A DNA stretch of 64,000 nt from Chromatiales bacterium (lineage in GTDB: Bacteria; Pseudomonadota; Gammaproteobacteria; Steroidobacterales; GCA-2729495), in contig JABIQA010000098.1 of assembly GCA_018699155.1 (NCBI GenBank), positions 1 to 64,000 of the forward strand. The letters run 5' to 3'. Under the pieces are notes generated by a model that was not told the DNA's origin, ran no database searches, and saw only the letters and a program-made list of their open reading frames with translations. Shown here piece by piece: positions 6,899-17,246 of the stretch. A program made the translations under genes and the position numbers. The number at the start of each line of letters is the position of its first letter. Position 1 is the stretch's first letter.

Positions 6899-8701
6899 AT
6901 GAATACTGTCAAAACCGAAATTTCTTTGTTCCACTCCCTGCCGGTGGTTGCGGCCCTCTTGGATTCCGACGGGCATTTTCTTGATGTTAGTAACGAGTGG
7001 GTCAATCGTCTTGGCTACACCCGTGATGAAATGTTGGGCAAGTCGCCAGAAGACATCGCTACGCCGGAGAATGCAGAAACTATTCGCAAGGAGCACTTAC
7101 CGGTTTTCCGTCGCACAGGTCAGTTGGATCTAGCGGTTGTGGAGTTTCAGCGCAAGGATGGCTCGCTTATTGAGTTGCTGGCCCGTGCTACCGCGCACTT
7201 TGACCATAACAATCGTTATACGTATTCGGTTTTTGTGTTTGTGGAAATGGCAAATCGCAGTCGTGCAGAACGCCGTTACCGGGACCTGTATCAATCGACA
7301 CCCGCTATGCTGCATACGATTGATGCGGAAGGTTGCATTAAAAATGTCAGTGACTGGTGGCTCGAGAAGCTCGGTTATGAACGTGAGTTAGTTGTTGGTC
7401 GTTCGATTCTCGACTTTATGTCTCGCGCATCTCAGGAGACTGTGATCGGCGACGGTTTAACCAAGCTCATAAATGCCGGTGATACCAAGAATGTGCCGCG
7501 TCAAATGATGACGCATTCCGGCGACGTGCTTGATGTCCTGATGTCGGCGACGACAGAGCGTGATGTACAAGGCAATATTTTGAGTGTGCTCGTTGCGAGC
7601 AAAGACGTTACCCAACGTAATCGTCATGAGGCGAAACTGCGTGAGGCTTATGGTGAGATCGCCCGCTTGAAAGATGAACTTCAGAATGAGCGCGATTATC
7701 TGCGCGAAGAAGTGAAGGTGTCGATGAACCTTGGACGGATTATCGGCCAGAGTCCCGCCCTCGGGTCTATGCTGGCAGGTATTGAGGCCGTTGCGGGAAC
7801 GCCTGCAAGTGCGTTGATTATTGGTGAGACCGGCAGCGGTAAAGAGCTTGTTGCACATGCCATCCACTCACGCAGCAGCCGTGCAGATGCCCCAATGGTA
7901 AAGGTTAACTGCGCATCGATTCCTGCTGAATTATTCGAGTCTGAGTTTTTTGGCCATATAAAGGGGGCCTTTACCGGAGCGTATCGCGATCGTGTAGGCA
8001 GATTTCAGCTGGCTGATGGAGGCACTCTGTTTCTCGATGAGGTGGGAGAAATCCCCTTGCCGCTACAAGGCAAGTTGTTAAGGGTGTTGCAGGAAAAGGA
8101 ATTTGAGCGTGTGGGTGAGGCAGTGACTCGCCATGTCGATGTCCGAGTTGTCGCTGCAACGAACAAAGACCTGAGTAAAGAGGTGGAAGCCGGTCGTTTT
8201 CGGGAAGATCTATATTATCGATTGGGTGTATTTCCGATCAATGTTCCCCCATTACGCAAACGCGGCGATGATGTCATACAGCTTGCCGTGCACTTTCTTA
8301 AATCAACCTGTAGGGAGTTTGGTCGTGAAGTGCCACAACTTACGCAGGCGCAGGCTGATGCATTGCTTCATTACAGTTGGCCGGGGAATGTGCGTGAACT
8401 TAAGAACGTGATTGAGAGAGCGGTGATTCTGTCGCCGGATAAACATCTGCGCCTCGATTTAGCGTTTCAAGGCAATATCGAAGAGGTCGTTATCTCGCTC
8501 GACAGCTCGAGTGCTGATTTACAGCGTCAGTTTATTACTGATGCAGAGATGAAGTTGCAGCAGAAACATAACTTGCAGCGAGCACTAGAGTTCGCGGGTT
8601 GGAAAATAGCGGGGGCTGATGGTGCGGCAGCATTGCTCGGATTGCGCCCGAGCACGCTAACGGATCGCATGCGAGCTTTTGGCCTCAAAAAACCGGACTA
8701 A
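6899..8701 (+). CDS. PAS-PAS sigma-54 interaction AAA+ transcriptional activator
   Basis: A bacterial enhancer-binding protein that remodels sigma-54 RNA polymerase. Domains in order (residue numbers from an alternative GTG at 6884): PAS about 15-125, PAS about 130-250, a short coiled coil, the AAA+ domain about 285-520 with Walker A GETGSGKE near 313, the sigma-54 loop GAFTGA at 361-366 and LFLDEVGE as Walker B, then a Fis-type HTH near 575-603. There is no receiver domain, so it is a one-component sensor; the PAS ligand or cofactor is unknown. Start is uncertain: GTG 6884 has AGGAG 12 bases upstream, while a perfect TATAAT at 6886-6891 would put transcription start at about ATG 6899, making a leaderless message. 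The divergent gene with a sigma-54 promoter is its likely target. Confidence 0.9.
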   Translation: MNTVKTEISLFHSLPVVAALLDSDGHFLDVSNEWVNRLGYTRDEMLGKSPEDIATPENAETIRKEHLPVFRRTGQLDLAVVEFQRKDGSLIELLARATAHFDHNNRYTYSVFVFVEMANRSRAERRYRDLYQSTPAMLHTIDAEGCIKNVSDWWLEKLGYERELVVGRSILDFMSRASQETVIGDGLTKLINAGDTKNVPRQMMTHSGDVLDVLMSATTERDVQGNILSVLVASKDVTQRNRHEAKLREAYGEIARLKDELQNERDYLREEVKVSMNLGRIIGQSPALGSMLAGIEAVAGTPASALIIGETGSGKELVAHAIHSRSSRADAPMVKVNCASIPAELFESEFFGHIKGAFTGAYRDRVGRFQLADGGTLFLDEVGEIPLPLQGKLLRVLQEKEFERVGEAVTRHVDVRVVAATNKDLSKEVEAGRFREDLYYRLGVFPINVPPLRKRGDDVIQLAVHFLKSTCREFGREVPQLTQAQADALLHYSWPGNVRELKNVIERAVILSPDKHLRLDLAFQGNIEEVVISLDSSSADLQRQFITDAEMKLQQKHNLQRALEFAGWKIAGADGAAALLGLRPSTLTDRMRAFGLKKPD

Positions 8702-8728
8702 GCGGTAATTCTTAGCCCATGAAATCTG

Positions 8729-9313
8729 CTAGTGCAAGGCGGCGCGCCAGGGTAAGCGCTCTACAATTTCGGCCTCTGTTTTATTAAGTTCATGCAGTCG
8801 GCTATAGACGGTATCCTCGTCAACATACTCAAGTAGCATTTTGACAAACACATGTGCGTGCTTAAGCTCTGCTTTGTAGAGTCGATCATAAAAGCTGCGT
8901 ATTTCCAGCTCAGGATGTGCAGCAGCAACCAGCCCGAAGCGCTCAGCACCGCGAGACTCTACGATAGATGAAATAAGCATCCGGTCAATGAATCGCTGAC
9001 GAAGCCCAGTTCTTGCGTGTTTTAGCAGTGCGTTCACATAGGGGTCCTGCTCATCTTTGGCGAGCACCAAGCCGCGTGCCCGCATTAACTGATAGGTCTC
9101 AGCAAAGTGTTCGAGCTCCTCTTTTGCGAGATCGATAAGACCAGGGATAATTTTCATTTTGTCGGGATAGCGCACCACAAAACTCATGGCCAGTGCGCTC
9201 GCCTTGCGCTCACAGTTGGCATGGTCGATGAGAAAGTGATCAAAGTCGGCCAGCGCGGTTTCGGTCCATTCGCTGGGAGTGGAGTAGATGAGATCTATAG
9301 ATTTTCTAGCCAT
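8729..9313 (-). CDS. miaE: tRNA-(ms2io6A37)-hydroxylase MiaE
   Basis: MiaE is a diiron monooxygenase that hydroxylates the isopentenyl group of ms2i6A37 in tRNAs reading UNN codons. Length 194 aa and the pattern of iron ligands fit: E in HANCERKA, EELEHFAETY (E..H), IVESRGAERF (E...E) and ELKHAHVF (E..H). The gene is convergent with the sigma-54 activator and divergent from glnK, apparently a single-gene unit. Start ATG 9313 is followed by the typical MARKSIDLIYS-type N-terminus. The enzyme needs oxygen, consistent with an aerobic host. Confidence 0.92.
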   Translation of the reverse strand: MARKSIDLIYSTPSEWTETALADFDHFLIDHANCERKASALAMSFVVRYPDKMKIIPGLIDLAKEELEHFAETYQLMRARGLVLAKDEQDPYVNALLKHARTGLRQRFIDRMLISSIVESRGAERFGLVAAAHPELEIRSFYDRLYKAELKHAHVFVKMLLEYVDEDTVYSRLHELNKTEAEIVERLPWRAALH

Positions 9314-9419
9314 AACAAACGCTTACTAAATTATTACCGCAGTAATTCTGCTGCGATGGGAGTTTATTCAGGTTCGTGAGTTTACCTGTGGTCACTCCCA
9401 TTTTCTTGTAAACCGCCTG

Positions 9420-9435
9420 TTGGTCGAACGCTTGC
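9420..9435 (+). promoter_or_regulatory. Candidate sigma-54 promoter of glnK-amtB
   Basis: TTGG, eight bases, TTGC with the GG and GC exactly 10 bases apart matches the -24/-12 architecture, though the CACG part of the -24 element is not conserved (TCGA). It lies about 110 bases before glnK. In proteobacteria glnK-amtB is commonly under NtrC and sigma-54, which supports the call; I do not see a clear NtrC site. Confidence 0.45.
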
Positions 9436-9534
9436 GCTAAAATGAGGTTCGAATTGTCACGGTATGGTGCGGTGACAAATGTATTTCGGATTTGAGGACC
9501 TTAGGCAGTCTCATTTACGATCCTGAGCCAATGA

Positions 9535-11176
<1,642 letters not shown>

Positions 11177-11194
11177 GCTTATTAATCGGGTATT

Positions 11195-11223
11195 AAAAAG
11201 GCACCGCTTTGCGGTGCCTTTTT
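11195..11223. terminator. Bidirectional terminator between amtB and msrQ
   Basis: A perfect 8-bp stem GGCACCGC/GCGGTGCC with a TTT loop, preceded by five A and followed by five T, so it can stop amtB transcripts on the forward strand and msrPQ transcripts on the reverse strand. Confidence 0.88.
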
Positions 11224-11239
11224 AATTTACTCACGTCAT

Positions 11240-11848
11240 CTACAAGCGCTTTCGTTTCCAGAGTCTCACCCCAAGCAATACGGCGAGCACAGCGCAATAA
11301 AGCAGTGCGTCGATTGTGTCGAGCTTTACCTGCCAGTAGTAGTGCCAGCAGATGAGTACTGCTGCGGGATAAACCAGTCGATGCAAATTTGTCCACCGGG
11401 CTCCCAAGCGTTTTTGCCAGCCCTTTGTGGACGTCACCGCGAGAGGTATGAGCAGCAGCAATGCCAGAGTGCCCAGGGTGATGAATGGTCGCTTAATAAC
11501 GTCACTGATAATTGCGCTGATATCCAGGCTCTGATCAAGAACCAGCCAAGCCAAAAAATGCAGTGAACAATAAGTAAATGCAAAGAGTCCAAGCATACGC
11601 CGCAGACGTATGGGCCAAGGCTTTTTGATGAGCCAGGCAGCTGGCGTTATAGAGAGAGAGATCAGAATGAAACGCAGGCCCCAGATACCGAGATAGTCCT
11701 GCACGGTCTCGATGGGGTTTGGCCCTAGTGTCGCACCATAGATACCGAGAACTCTCAGGCACAGTAGTGTCAACGGCAGTATGGCAAGCACAAATACCAT
11801 AGGCTTGATGATGAACCGGATTTGCTGTTTGCCGGGGGCTAATGTCAT
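11240..11848 (-). CDS. msrQ: Protein-methionine-sulfoxide reductase haem-binding subunit MsrQ
   Basis: MsrQ (YedZ) is the haem b inner-membrane protein that feeds quinol electrons to periplasmic MsrP. The 202-residue product has about six hydrophobic helices and the histidines expected to ligate haem, in CSLHFLAW and the later LHRLVYPAA and CWHYYWQVK segments. It lies 35 bases downstream of msrP on the same strand, the standard msrP-msrQ operon order, and ends against the bidirectional terminator. Confidence 0.92.
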   Translation of the reverse strand: MTLAPGKQQIRFIIKPMVFVLAILPLTLLCLRVLGIYGATLGPNPIETVQDYLGIWGLRFILISLSITPAAWLIKKPWPIRLRRMLGLFAFTYCSLHFLAWLVLDQSLDISAIISDVIKRPFITLGTLALLLLIPLAVTSTKGWQKRLGARWTNLHRLVYPAAVLICWHYYWQVKLDTIDALLYCAVLAVLLGVRLWKRKRL

Positions 11849-11883
11849 GAAGTTATTCTGGCAGAAGAGTGACGCAGGGTCTG

Positions 11884-12855
11884 CTAGAAATTTCGTTGCA
11901 GATCTAAACCGCTGTACAAGCTGGCAACCTCATCAGCGTAGCCATTGAACATGAGTGTGGGTTGTTTAGCATCAAATAGGCTGCCACCAATGCGCCGCTC
12001 ACGGGCCTGGCTCCAGCGTGGGTGGTCAACTTCCGGATTAACATTGGCATAGAAGCCGTATTCGTTAGGCCCCGCATCGTTCCAGGTGGTTGCCGGCGGT
12101 GTTTCAGTAAAGCCAATTTTGTTGATCGATTTTATGCTTTTGAAGCCGTACTTCCATGGCACCACCAGTCGTAATGGCGCTCCATTCTGATTGGGCAAGC
12201 TCTTATCAAAAATACCAACAGCCAGAATCGTGAGCGGGTGCATGGCTTCTTCAATCGTCAGGCCTTCGCGATAGGGCCAGTCAAGTATTGGTCGCCGTTG
12301 GCCGGGCATTTCGGAGGGCCTGTAGACTGTTTCGAAACTCACATATTTTGCATTGGAGGTGGGCTTGAAGCGCTTCAGTATATCGCCCAGCGGGATGCCT
12401 ACCCAAGGAATGACCATCGACCAGGCTTCAACGCAGCGCATTCTGTAAATGCGCTCTTCTAAAGCATGAGATTGAATGATGTCTTCATAGCTGAAATCGC
12501 CGGTAATGTCAGCGGCGCCTTCAATGCGAACGCTCCAAGGCATTGGTTGGAATTGGCCTGAGTTCTCATACGGGTCTTCTTTGCTGGTGCCGAACTCATA
12601 GAAATTATTGTACTGGGTGATGTCTGTGTAGCTGTTTTCAGTTTGGTTGGTGCTGTATTGGCTTTTCAAGAGTGGACCGAGTGAGCGGGTTTCAGGTGGA
12701 TTCTCCTGAGCGCATGCAGTGCCGCCGAGCAGTGCCGAAGCACCAACAAACCCCATGCTGCGAATGAAGCTTCTGCGATTCTGATACTCAGTTTCTGACG
12801 CGATTTCGGATGGCGCAGGTGTGTTTTTTTGCGGAACTTTGATTAACACGGACAA
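11884..12855 (-). CDS. msrP: Protein-methionine-sulfoxide reductase catalytic subunit MsrP
   Basis: MsrP (YedY) is a periplasmic molybdopterin enzyme that repairs oxidised methionines in envelope proteins. Seen: a twin-arginine signal (NRRSFIRSMGF near residues 27-37, then a hydrophobic stretch ending GGTACA), and the Mo-ligating Cys in MRCVEAWSMVIPWVG. Length 323 aa fits the family, as does the conserved SLPNQNGAPLRLVVPWKYGFKSIK block. It is first in the msrP-msrQ operon. The upstream region 12860-12930 has AT-rich dyads around CATATATG and CATATG that may hold the promoter. Confidence 0.93.
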   Translation of the reverse strand: MSVLIKVPQKNTPAPSEIASETEYQNRRSFIRSMGFVGASALLGGTACAQENPPETRSLGPLLKSQYSTNQTENSYTDITQYNNFYEFGTSKEDPYENSGQFQPMPWSVRIEGAADITGDFSYEDIIQSHALEERIYRMRCVEAWSMVIPWVGIPLGDILKRFKPTSNAKYVSFETVYRPSEMPGQRRPILDWPYREGLTIEEAMHPLTILAVGIFDKSLPNQNGAPLRLVVPWKYGFKSIKSINKIGFTETPPATTWNDAGPNEYGFYANVNPEVDHPRWSQARERRIGGSLFDAKQPTLMFNGYADEVASLYSGLDLQRNF

Positions 12856-13012
12856 CTCCCTATATAGATTGGCGGACCAGCACTAACCTCGTATTCAGCT
12901 TACGGCATATATGACATATGGCATACCTTACGACCCGCAATTCAGCCTAAAAAGTTCCGTGCCGAGCCAATTCCACCTATAGTCGATGCTGTTGACTGGT
13001 TTTGAGGTTCCT

Positions 13013-14068
13013 ATGCAGATGTTTTCGTCGGACCGGGCTTTCCGGATGTTTTTTTTCGCCATATTGCTCTCTGGTTGCGGTCAGAGTGGCCCTGCAGAGC
13101 AGTCGGATGCGGCTGGCTCTGTTGAGCTAACCGTTGGCGGGACTACTTTTCCTGAAACAGAGGGCGAGCGCCATTGGTTGCAGTTTGCCGAACAGTCTGA
13201 GTTGAAGACCGATGGTGCTATTGCACCAAAAATGCTGATTTATGGCCAACTTGGCTCTGAGGAACAGATTATTTCGGCTTTGCGTCGCGGCCGCATACAG
13301 TTTGCCAATGTGTCTGCAATGGCGATTTCAACACTGGTCCCAGAATCGGCATTATTGTACGCCCCCTTTTTGTTTGAAAGTGAGGCAGAGGCGGATTTCA
13401 TTCTCGATGAGTATCTGACACCGGTATACCGAGAATTGCTAGCAGAGCAGGGGCTGCACCTTATCACCTGGTATGAGATTGGCTTTCTGCAGGTCTATGG
13501 AAAAGAGCCGTTGCTGGTTCCGGCAGATGCAAAAGGGCGTCGTTTTCGTGTTGGTGCAGGTTTGGCCGCGCGCATGTTTGCCGAGTCGCTTAATACCGAT
13601 GTTATTCCATTGGGCTTTACTGATGTTGTCGCTGGTCTGCAAACCGGTTTGATTGAGGCTGGTGAGAATGCGGTGAGCCTGTATGCACGTTCTGGAATCG
13701 CTCCCGAAGCACCCCAGCTTATGCTCACTAATCATTCCTATGGCGTGTCGATGATTGTTGTGCAGAAGGAGTGGTGGGATAAACAAACGCCAGAAGTTCA
13801 GCAGGTTTTAAACACTTCGTTTCCGGGCATTCGTGAATCACGGCTTGATGTGCGTGCTGAATCTGTCCGTGATTTAGAAAACGCGAAGGAACTTGGAATT
13901 ACGATTCATGTTTTAGATGACTCGCAGCGTGCTGCCTGGGTTTCAGCTGCAGGCGGTATCCGTGATGAATTAGCTGATGCTATCGGCGGGCGCTCGGCAG
14001 AGATTCTGGCAGTGATTTCTCGTGGGCGCCTTGCGTATCAGGAGCAAGAGCCGGTAGCTGGGCCTTAG
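13013..14068 (+). CDS. TRAP transporter solute-binding protein (DctP family), lipoprotein
   Basis: A periplasmic binding protein of the TRAP type. The N-terminus has a signal ending LLSGCG, so it should be a lipoprotein. The DctP fold is indicated by GSEEQIISALRRGRIQFANVS, the conserved substrate-carboxylate Arg region KGRRFRVG near the middle, and LQTGLIEAGEN. The start ATG 13013 follows TTTTGAGG at good spacing; ATG 12986 is possible but less natural. No DctQ or DctM membrane subunit lies nearby, so its permease partner is elsewhere or absent. Substrate unknown; family members usually bind organic acids. Confidence 0.88.
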   Translation: MQMFSSDRAFRMFFFAILLSGCGQSGPAEQSDAAGSVELTVGGTTFPETEGERHWLQFAEQSELKTDGAIAPKMLIYGQLGSEEQIISALRRGRIQFANVSAMAISTLVPESALLYAPFLFESEAEADFILDEYLTPVYRELLAEQGLHLITWYEIGFLQVYGKEPLLVPADAKGRRFRVGAGLAARMFAESLNTDVIPLGFTDVVAGLQTGLIEAGENAVSLYARSGIAPEAPQLMLTNHSYGVSMIVVQKEWWDKQTPEVQQVLNTSFPGIRESRLDVRAESVRDLENAKELGITIHVLDDSQRAAWVSAAGGIRDELADAIGGRSAEILAVISRGRLAYQEQEPVAGP

Positions 14069-14301
14069 TTTTCCATACGGCAGAACTGTAAGTCTCAGCA
14101 TCTTTAACTCTACTGTATACGCTTAACCCAGTATGGTTGCGGCAGATGTTGACTGTATTGAAGCCCGGCTACCCCACTATGGCGCAGCCCTCTTTGCGTC
14201 AAACGCGGAACTGCCGCTTTGCTGTGCTGTCTGCCCATTAACGGGTATTGTTTGTTTTTTTTTGCGGCGGTTTTCCGCATTCGATTCAGGTGGGTGAGAA
14301 G

Positions 14302-14937
14302 ATGGGGTTATTTGGTCGTAAGCCAGTAATGGTTGCTCCCGAGGAAGCGTTAGCGGGCCGCAGTGCTTCGATATTGGTGACGAACCGTCATCATGTAAAC
14401 GGTAATGTCCTGAAAGCGCCGTTTCCGGATGGTCTGGCGACGGTGCAGTTCGGGCTGGGTTGTTTTTGGGGTGCCGAGCGCTGCTTCTGGCAGTTGCCAG
14501 GGGTTTATTCGACTGCCGTAGGCTACTCGGGTGGCTATACCGAGAACCCTGGCTACGAGGAGGTATGCTCCGGCCAAACCGGCCACACAGAAGCGGTATT
14601 GGTGGTTTATGACCCGAAGGTGATTAGTTTTGCGGCGCTGTTGCAGGTGTTTTGGCAGGCGCATGATCCGACGCAGGGTTTGCGTCAGGGCAACGACGTG
14701 GGTTCGCAATATAGGTCAGCTATCTACGTTGATGATACCGCCCGACTGGAACAGGCTCGCAAGTCATTGGCTGCTTATCAGCAGGCGCTGAGTGCCGCAG
14801 ATTATCAGTCGATTACCACAGAAGTTGCCGCGGGCAAAAAATTCTACTACGCAGAGGACTATCATCAGCAATATCTGGCAAAGAACCCCGGCGGTTATTG
14901 CGGATTGGCTGGAACCGGAGTCAGCTGCCCTGATTAG
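14302..14937 (+). CDS. msrA: Peptide methionine-(S)-S-oxide reductase MsrA
   Basis: A cytoplasmic thiol-dependent reductase for the S form of methionine sulfoxide. The active-site motif GCFWGAER is present near residue 53, followed by [25 protein letters not shown] and the [18 protein letters not shown] block, all MsrA signatures. I place the start at ATG 14302 (MGLFGRKP) after GGTGAGAAG; an in-frame start at 14248 would add an unlikely 18 residues. An N-terminal extension of about 40 residues before the fold is common in proteobacterial MsrA. With msrPQ 2 kb away the region covers repair in both compartments. Confidence 0.94.
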   Translation: MGLFGRKPVMVAPEEALAGRSASILVTNRHHVNGNVLKAPFPDGLATVQFGLGCFWGAERCFWQLPGVYSTAVGYSGGYTENPGYEEVCSGQTGHTEAVLVVYDPKVISFAALLQVFWQAHDPTQGLRQGNDVGSQYRSAIYVDDTARLEQARKSLAAYQQALSAADYQSITTEVAAGKKFYYAEDYHQQYLAKNPGGYCGLAGTGVSCPD

Positions 14938-14940
14938 CTA

Positions 14941-15333
14941 TTAGTTGAGCACGCTATAGCCACGATTCGACAGGCAGCGTTTAACGATGTTTTCTTTATT
15001 GCGGGCTTCTTCGACGCCCGACCCTGCGCCGCCAAGAATGGCCCCCACTGCTGCGCCCACGCCAATGCTGCCGCTTTTACTGATCCCGCCGATTGCCCCG
15101 CCAACAGCAGCCCCACCGAGCGCGCTTTTTGCGACCCCTTCGGCTACCGGAACCTGCTCGGAGTAGGTTTTGCACTCCGCGAGATCCTGTTCATAAACCG
15201 TCATGTCGACACCCTTGGTGTCGATAATCGGATTAGGCTGTGCCGAGCACCCGGCGAGAAGTATTAACGAGCCGAATAAGCTGAATATTCTGAAGACCAG
15301 CGTTCTGTTGCACATCATGACGGTTGAATTCAT
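14941..15333 (-). CDS. Glycine-zipper lipoprotein
   Basis: A 130-residue envelope protein with a lipobox (SLILLAGC) and a glycine-zipper segment at about 68-104 (ALGGAAVGGAIGG ... GVGAAVGAILGGAGSG), the kind of helix pair seen in SlyB/OmpA-associated lipoproteins. Flanking this are cysteines in LAECKTY and VKRCLSNRGY that could form a disulfide. It is convergent with msrA, only 3 bases between stops. The exact role is unknown; glycine-zipper lipoproteins are usually linked to outer-membrane integrity. Confidence 0.8.
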   Translation of the reverse strand: MNSTVMMCNRTLVFRIFSLFGSLILLAGCSAQPNPIIDTKGVDMTVYEQDLAECKTYSEQVPVAEGVAKSALGGAAVGGAIGGISKSGSIGVGAAVGAILGGAGSGVEEARNKENIVKRCLSNRGYSVLN

Positions 15334-15433
15334 CTTAAATCCCGGAGTATTGTGGGTGCTTAGGTTGTTTAAATACTAACGCTTTTGGTGTTGCTAGGCC
15401 AATAGAGGTGCCCCGTACGGCGATAATGATTTT

Positions 15434-16150
15434 ATGAGATATGCTTTCATTGTTCTAATCGGTGCTCTTTGTGTGGTGAGTTGTGTGCGTATTTCACCAC
15501 CATCGGCTGCGCCCGATGAGGTGGTCGAACCGGGTATGGTTTGGCTCGCTGCAGCCACCGCGTATGCGGTAAGAAATGGTGATGCGTTATTGGTTGTTAG
15601 GGCTTATCGTGCCGGTGCAATGGCTAGTCTGGGGCATAACCACGTTATTAGTTCCGACTTTGTTGCGGGAAATATCTATGTAGGCTCAGCCTATACTGAT
15701 TCATGGTTTGACCTGAGATTACCGGTATCCAGTTTGGTTGTTGATGACGAGCGCATCCGTGCCCACTATGGCGATGAGTTTTCGGCGCCGGTACCGGAGG
15801 ATGCGAAAGCCGGCACCAAGCTAAATATGCAGAGTGATAAGGTGCTCGATGCCACTCAATGGCCAGTGATTAGAATCCGCGGTTTCCTTGCGGATTGCAT
15901 AGGGGCTGCATGCACCGCCCAGATAGCTATTGATCTTGGTGGGACCCTGTCACGACATACAATCCCATTGCGGCTAGAGCAGCATGATGACCGGTTGCTG
16001 GTGCGAGCGAGATTTAATATTCTGCAGTCTGAGCTCGGGCTCTCACCCTTTAGTGTGATGATGGGAGCATTGTCTGTAGCAGACGAACTCCGCTTCGACC
16101 TAGATTTGGTCGCTGTGGCGGTTACCCCCGATGAGTCAGCAGAGCAGTGA
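15434..16150 (+). CDS. YceI-like lipoprotein
   Basis: A 238-residue exported protein. The first 17 residues end CVVSC, an acceptable lipobox. From about residue 55 the sequence follows the YceI lipocalin-like pattern: MASLGHNHVIS (the conserved GHNH element), FDLRLPVSSLVVDD, LNMQSDKVLDATQWPVIRIRG and a final FNILQSELGLSPFSVMMGALSVADEL. YceI proteins bind isoprenoids or related lipids in the periplasm. Two cysteines in DCIGAACTAQ are not typical. It is monocistronic, 63 bases before a Tat-exported gene on the same strand. Confidence 0.78.
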   Translation: MRYAFIVLIGALCVVSCVRISPPSAAPDEVVEPGMVWLAAATAYAVRNGDALLVVRAYRAGAMASLGHNHVISSDFVAGNIYVGSAYTDSWFDLRLPVSSLVVDDERIRAHYGDEFSAPVPEDAKAGTKLNMQSDKVLDATQWPVIRIRGFLADCIGAACTAQIAIDLGGTLSRHTIPLRLEQHDDRLLVRARFNILQSELGLSPFSVMMGALSVADELRFDLDLVAVAVTPDESAEQ

Positions 16151-16213
16151 TATATTTAATAGTCTTCATCAACAAATCAATTTTTACGTTTTAGTTTTTT
16201 ATGAGGCCAAATC

Positions 16214-17167
16214 ATGTCGGATAAAAGCATTTCTATAGATCGCCGCAACTTATTGGCAGGCATCGGCGCTGCGGGCGCGCTGGGCATGGCGCCAGCATTG
16301 CAGGCGCAAACTGGCTTAAAGGTCGTCGAGCGGACGCTGGACCTAGATGATCCCAAAGACAATCTTCGTGCCTTGCTGAAACTTCAGGCCGACCTTTCTG
16401 GCAAAGATGTCTTGTCGGGCTTTCCCGGCAAGGTATGGGGCTGGGTGCCGGGCAAGGGTAATACTTTGCTGTTTAACACCTATGGCATTGGCTGCAGCCA
16501 TATTGAAGAAGTGGCAGAGGGTTACCGTTTTTATCATCGTGAATTGCTGTACTACACCGACCCGAAAACTAATGAGGTTCTCGATAGCTGGGAAAATCCA
16601 TACACTGGCAAAACTGTCGAAGTTCGCCATATTATTAACGACCCAGTTAATCGCTTTTATCCGTTTGCCGGTGGTCGTTTTTCACCGCCGTACCCGTATG
16701 AAGTTTACGGTAACGATATAGTGTTTCAGATTAGTGTATTTCGTTTTGAAGAGTCGCCGATGAGCCGTGCTGATTACCCATTGCATTCTGCTGATGATAA
16801 CTATCAGTCGGCGGAGTTATGGGGAATGATTGGACGCATGGAAGAGGTTATGGACCCCGCGGTTACCTCAGCCAGTTGTGTGACCTCGTGGTCACGTATT
16901 TCACAGTGGCTGCCCTTCATGGAAATGGGTGATGCGCCCGGTATTATGGCGTTCCATAGCCATGCGTATAAGTTGATGAACGGTGCCTCTGAGTTGCCAC
17001 CGGAGATTCTTGCGTACACCCAGAAGAACTACCCAGAGTACCTTGAGTCTCCCAAAGAGTGGCTGGGCATGAAAGATAACAAGAGCCAGGTAACGGAAAG
17101 CAAGAAAGAGATTGATCGTCGTTGGACTCAGGAAGGTCCGGCCGGCTCGGTATTTATAGCCGACTAG
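16214..17167 (+). CDS. DUF1838 family protein with Tat signal
   Basis: A 317-residue protein with a twin-arginine signal (IDRRNLLAGIGAAGALGM, cleavage after LQAQ). The rest matches my memory of DUF1838: a first block with KVWGWVPGKG, then LFNTYGIGCSHIEE, YYTDPKTNEVLDSWENPYTG and VRHIINDPVNRFYP, and in the second half SCVTSWSRISQWLPFMEMG and MAFHSHAYKLMNG. DUF1838 has no assigned function that I know; Tat export suggests it folds in the cytoplasm, perhaps with a cofactor. It ends before a strong terminator. Confidence 0.8.
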   Translation: MSDKSISIDRRNLLAGIGAAGALGMAPALQAQTGLKVVERTLDLDDPKDNLRALLKLQADLSGKDVLSGFPGKVWGWVPGKGNTLLFNTYGIGCSHIEEVAEGYRFYHRELLYYTDPKTNEVLDSWENPYTGKTVEVRHIINDPVNRFYPFAGGRFSPPYPYEVYGNDIVFQISVFRFEESPMSRADYPLHSADDNYQSAELWGMIGRMEEVMDPAVTSASCVTSWSRISQWLPFMEMGDAPGIMAFHSHAYKLMNGASELPPEILAYTQKNYPEYLESPKEWLGMKDNKSQVTESKKEIDRRWTQEGPAGSVFIAD

Positions 17168-17193
17168 GTTTTACGATAGCAAACCGTGTGAAT

Positions 17194-17222
17194 AAAAAAG
17201 CCGACCTAGGGTCGGCTTTTTT
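17194..17222. terminator. Bidirectional terminator between DUF1838 and MBOAT genes
   Basis: GCCGACC and GGTCGGC form a perfect 7-bp stem with a TAG loop, flanked by six A on the left and six T on the right, serving both convergent transcripts. Confidence 0.87.
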
Positions 17223-17246
17223 ATTGTTTTTTTTCGATAAAAGGCC

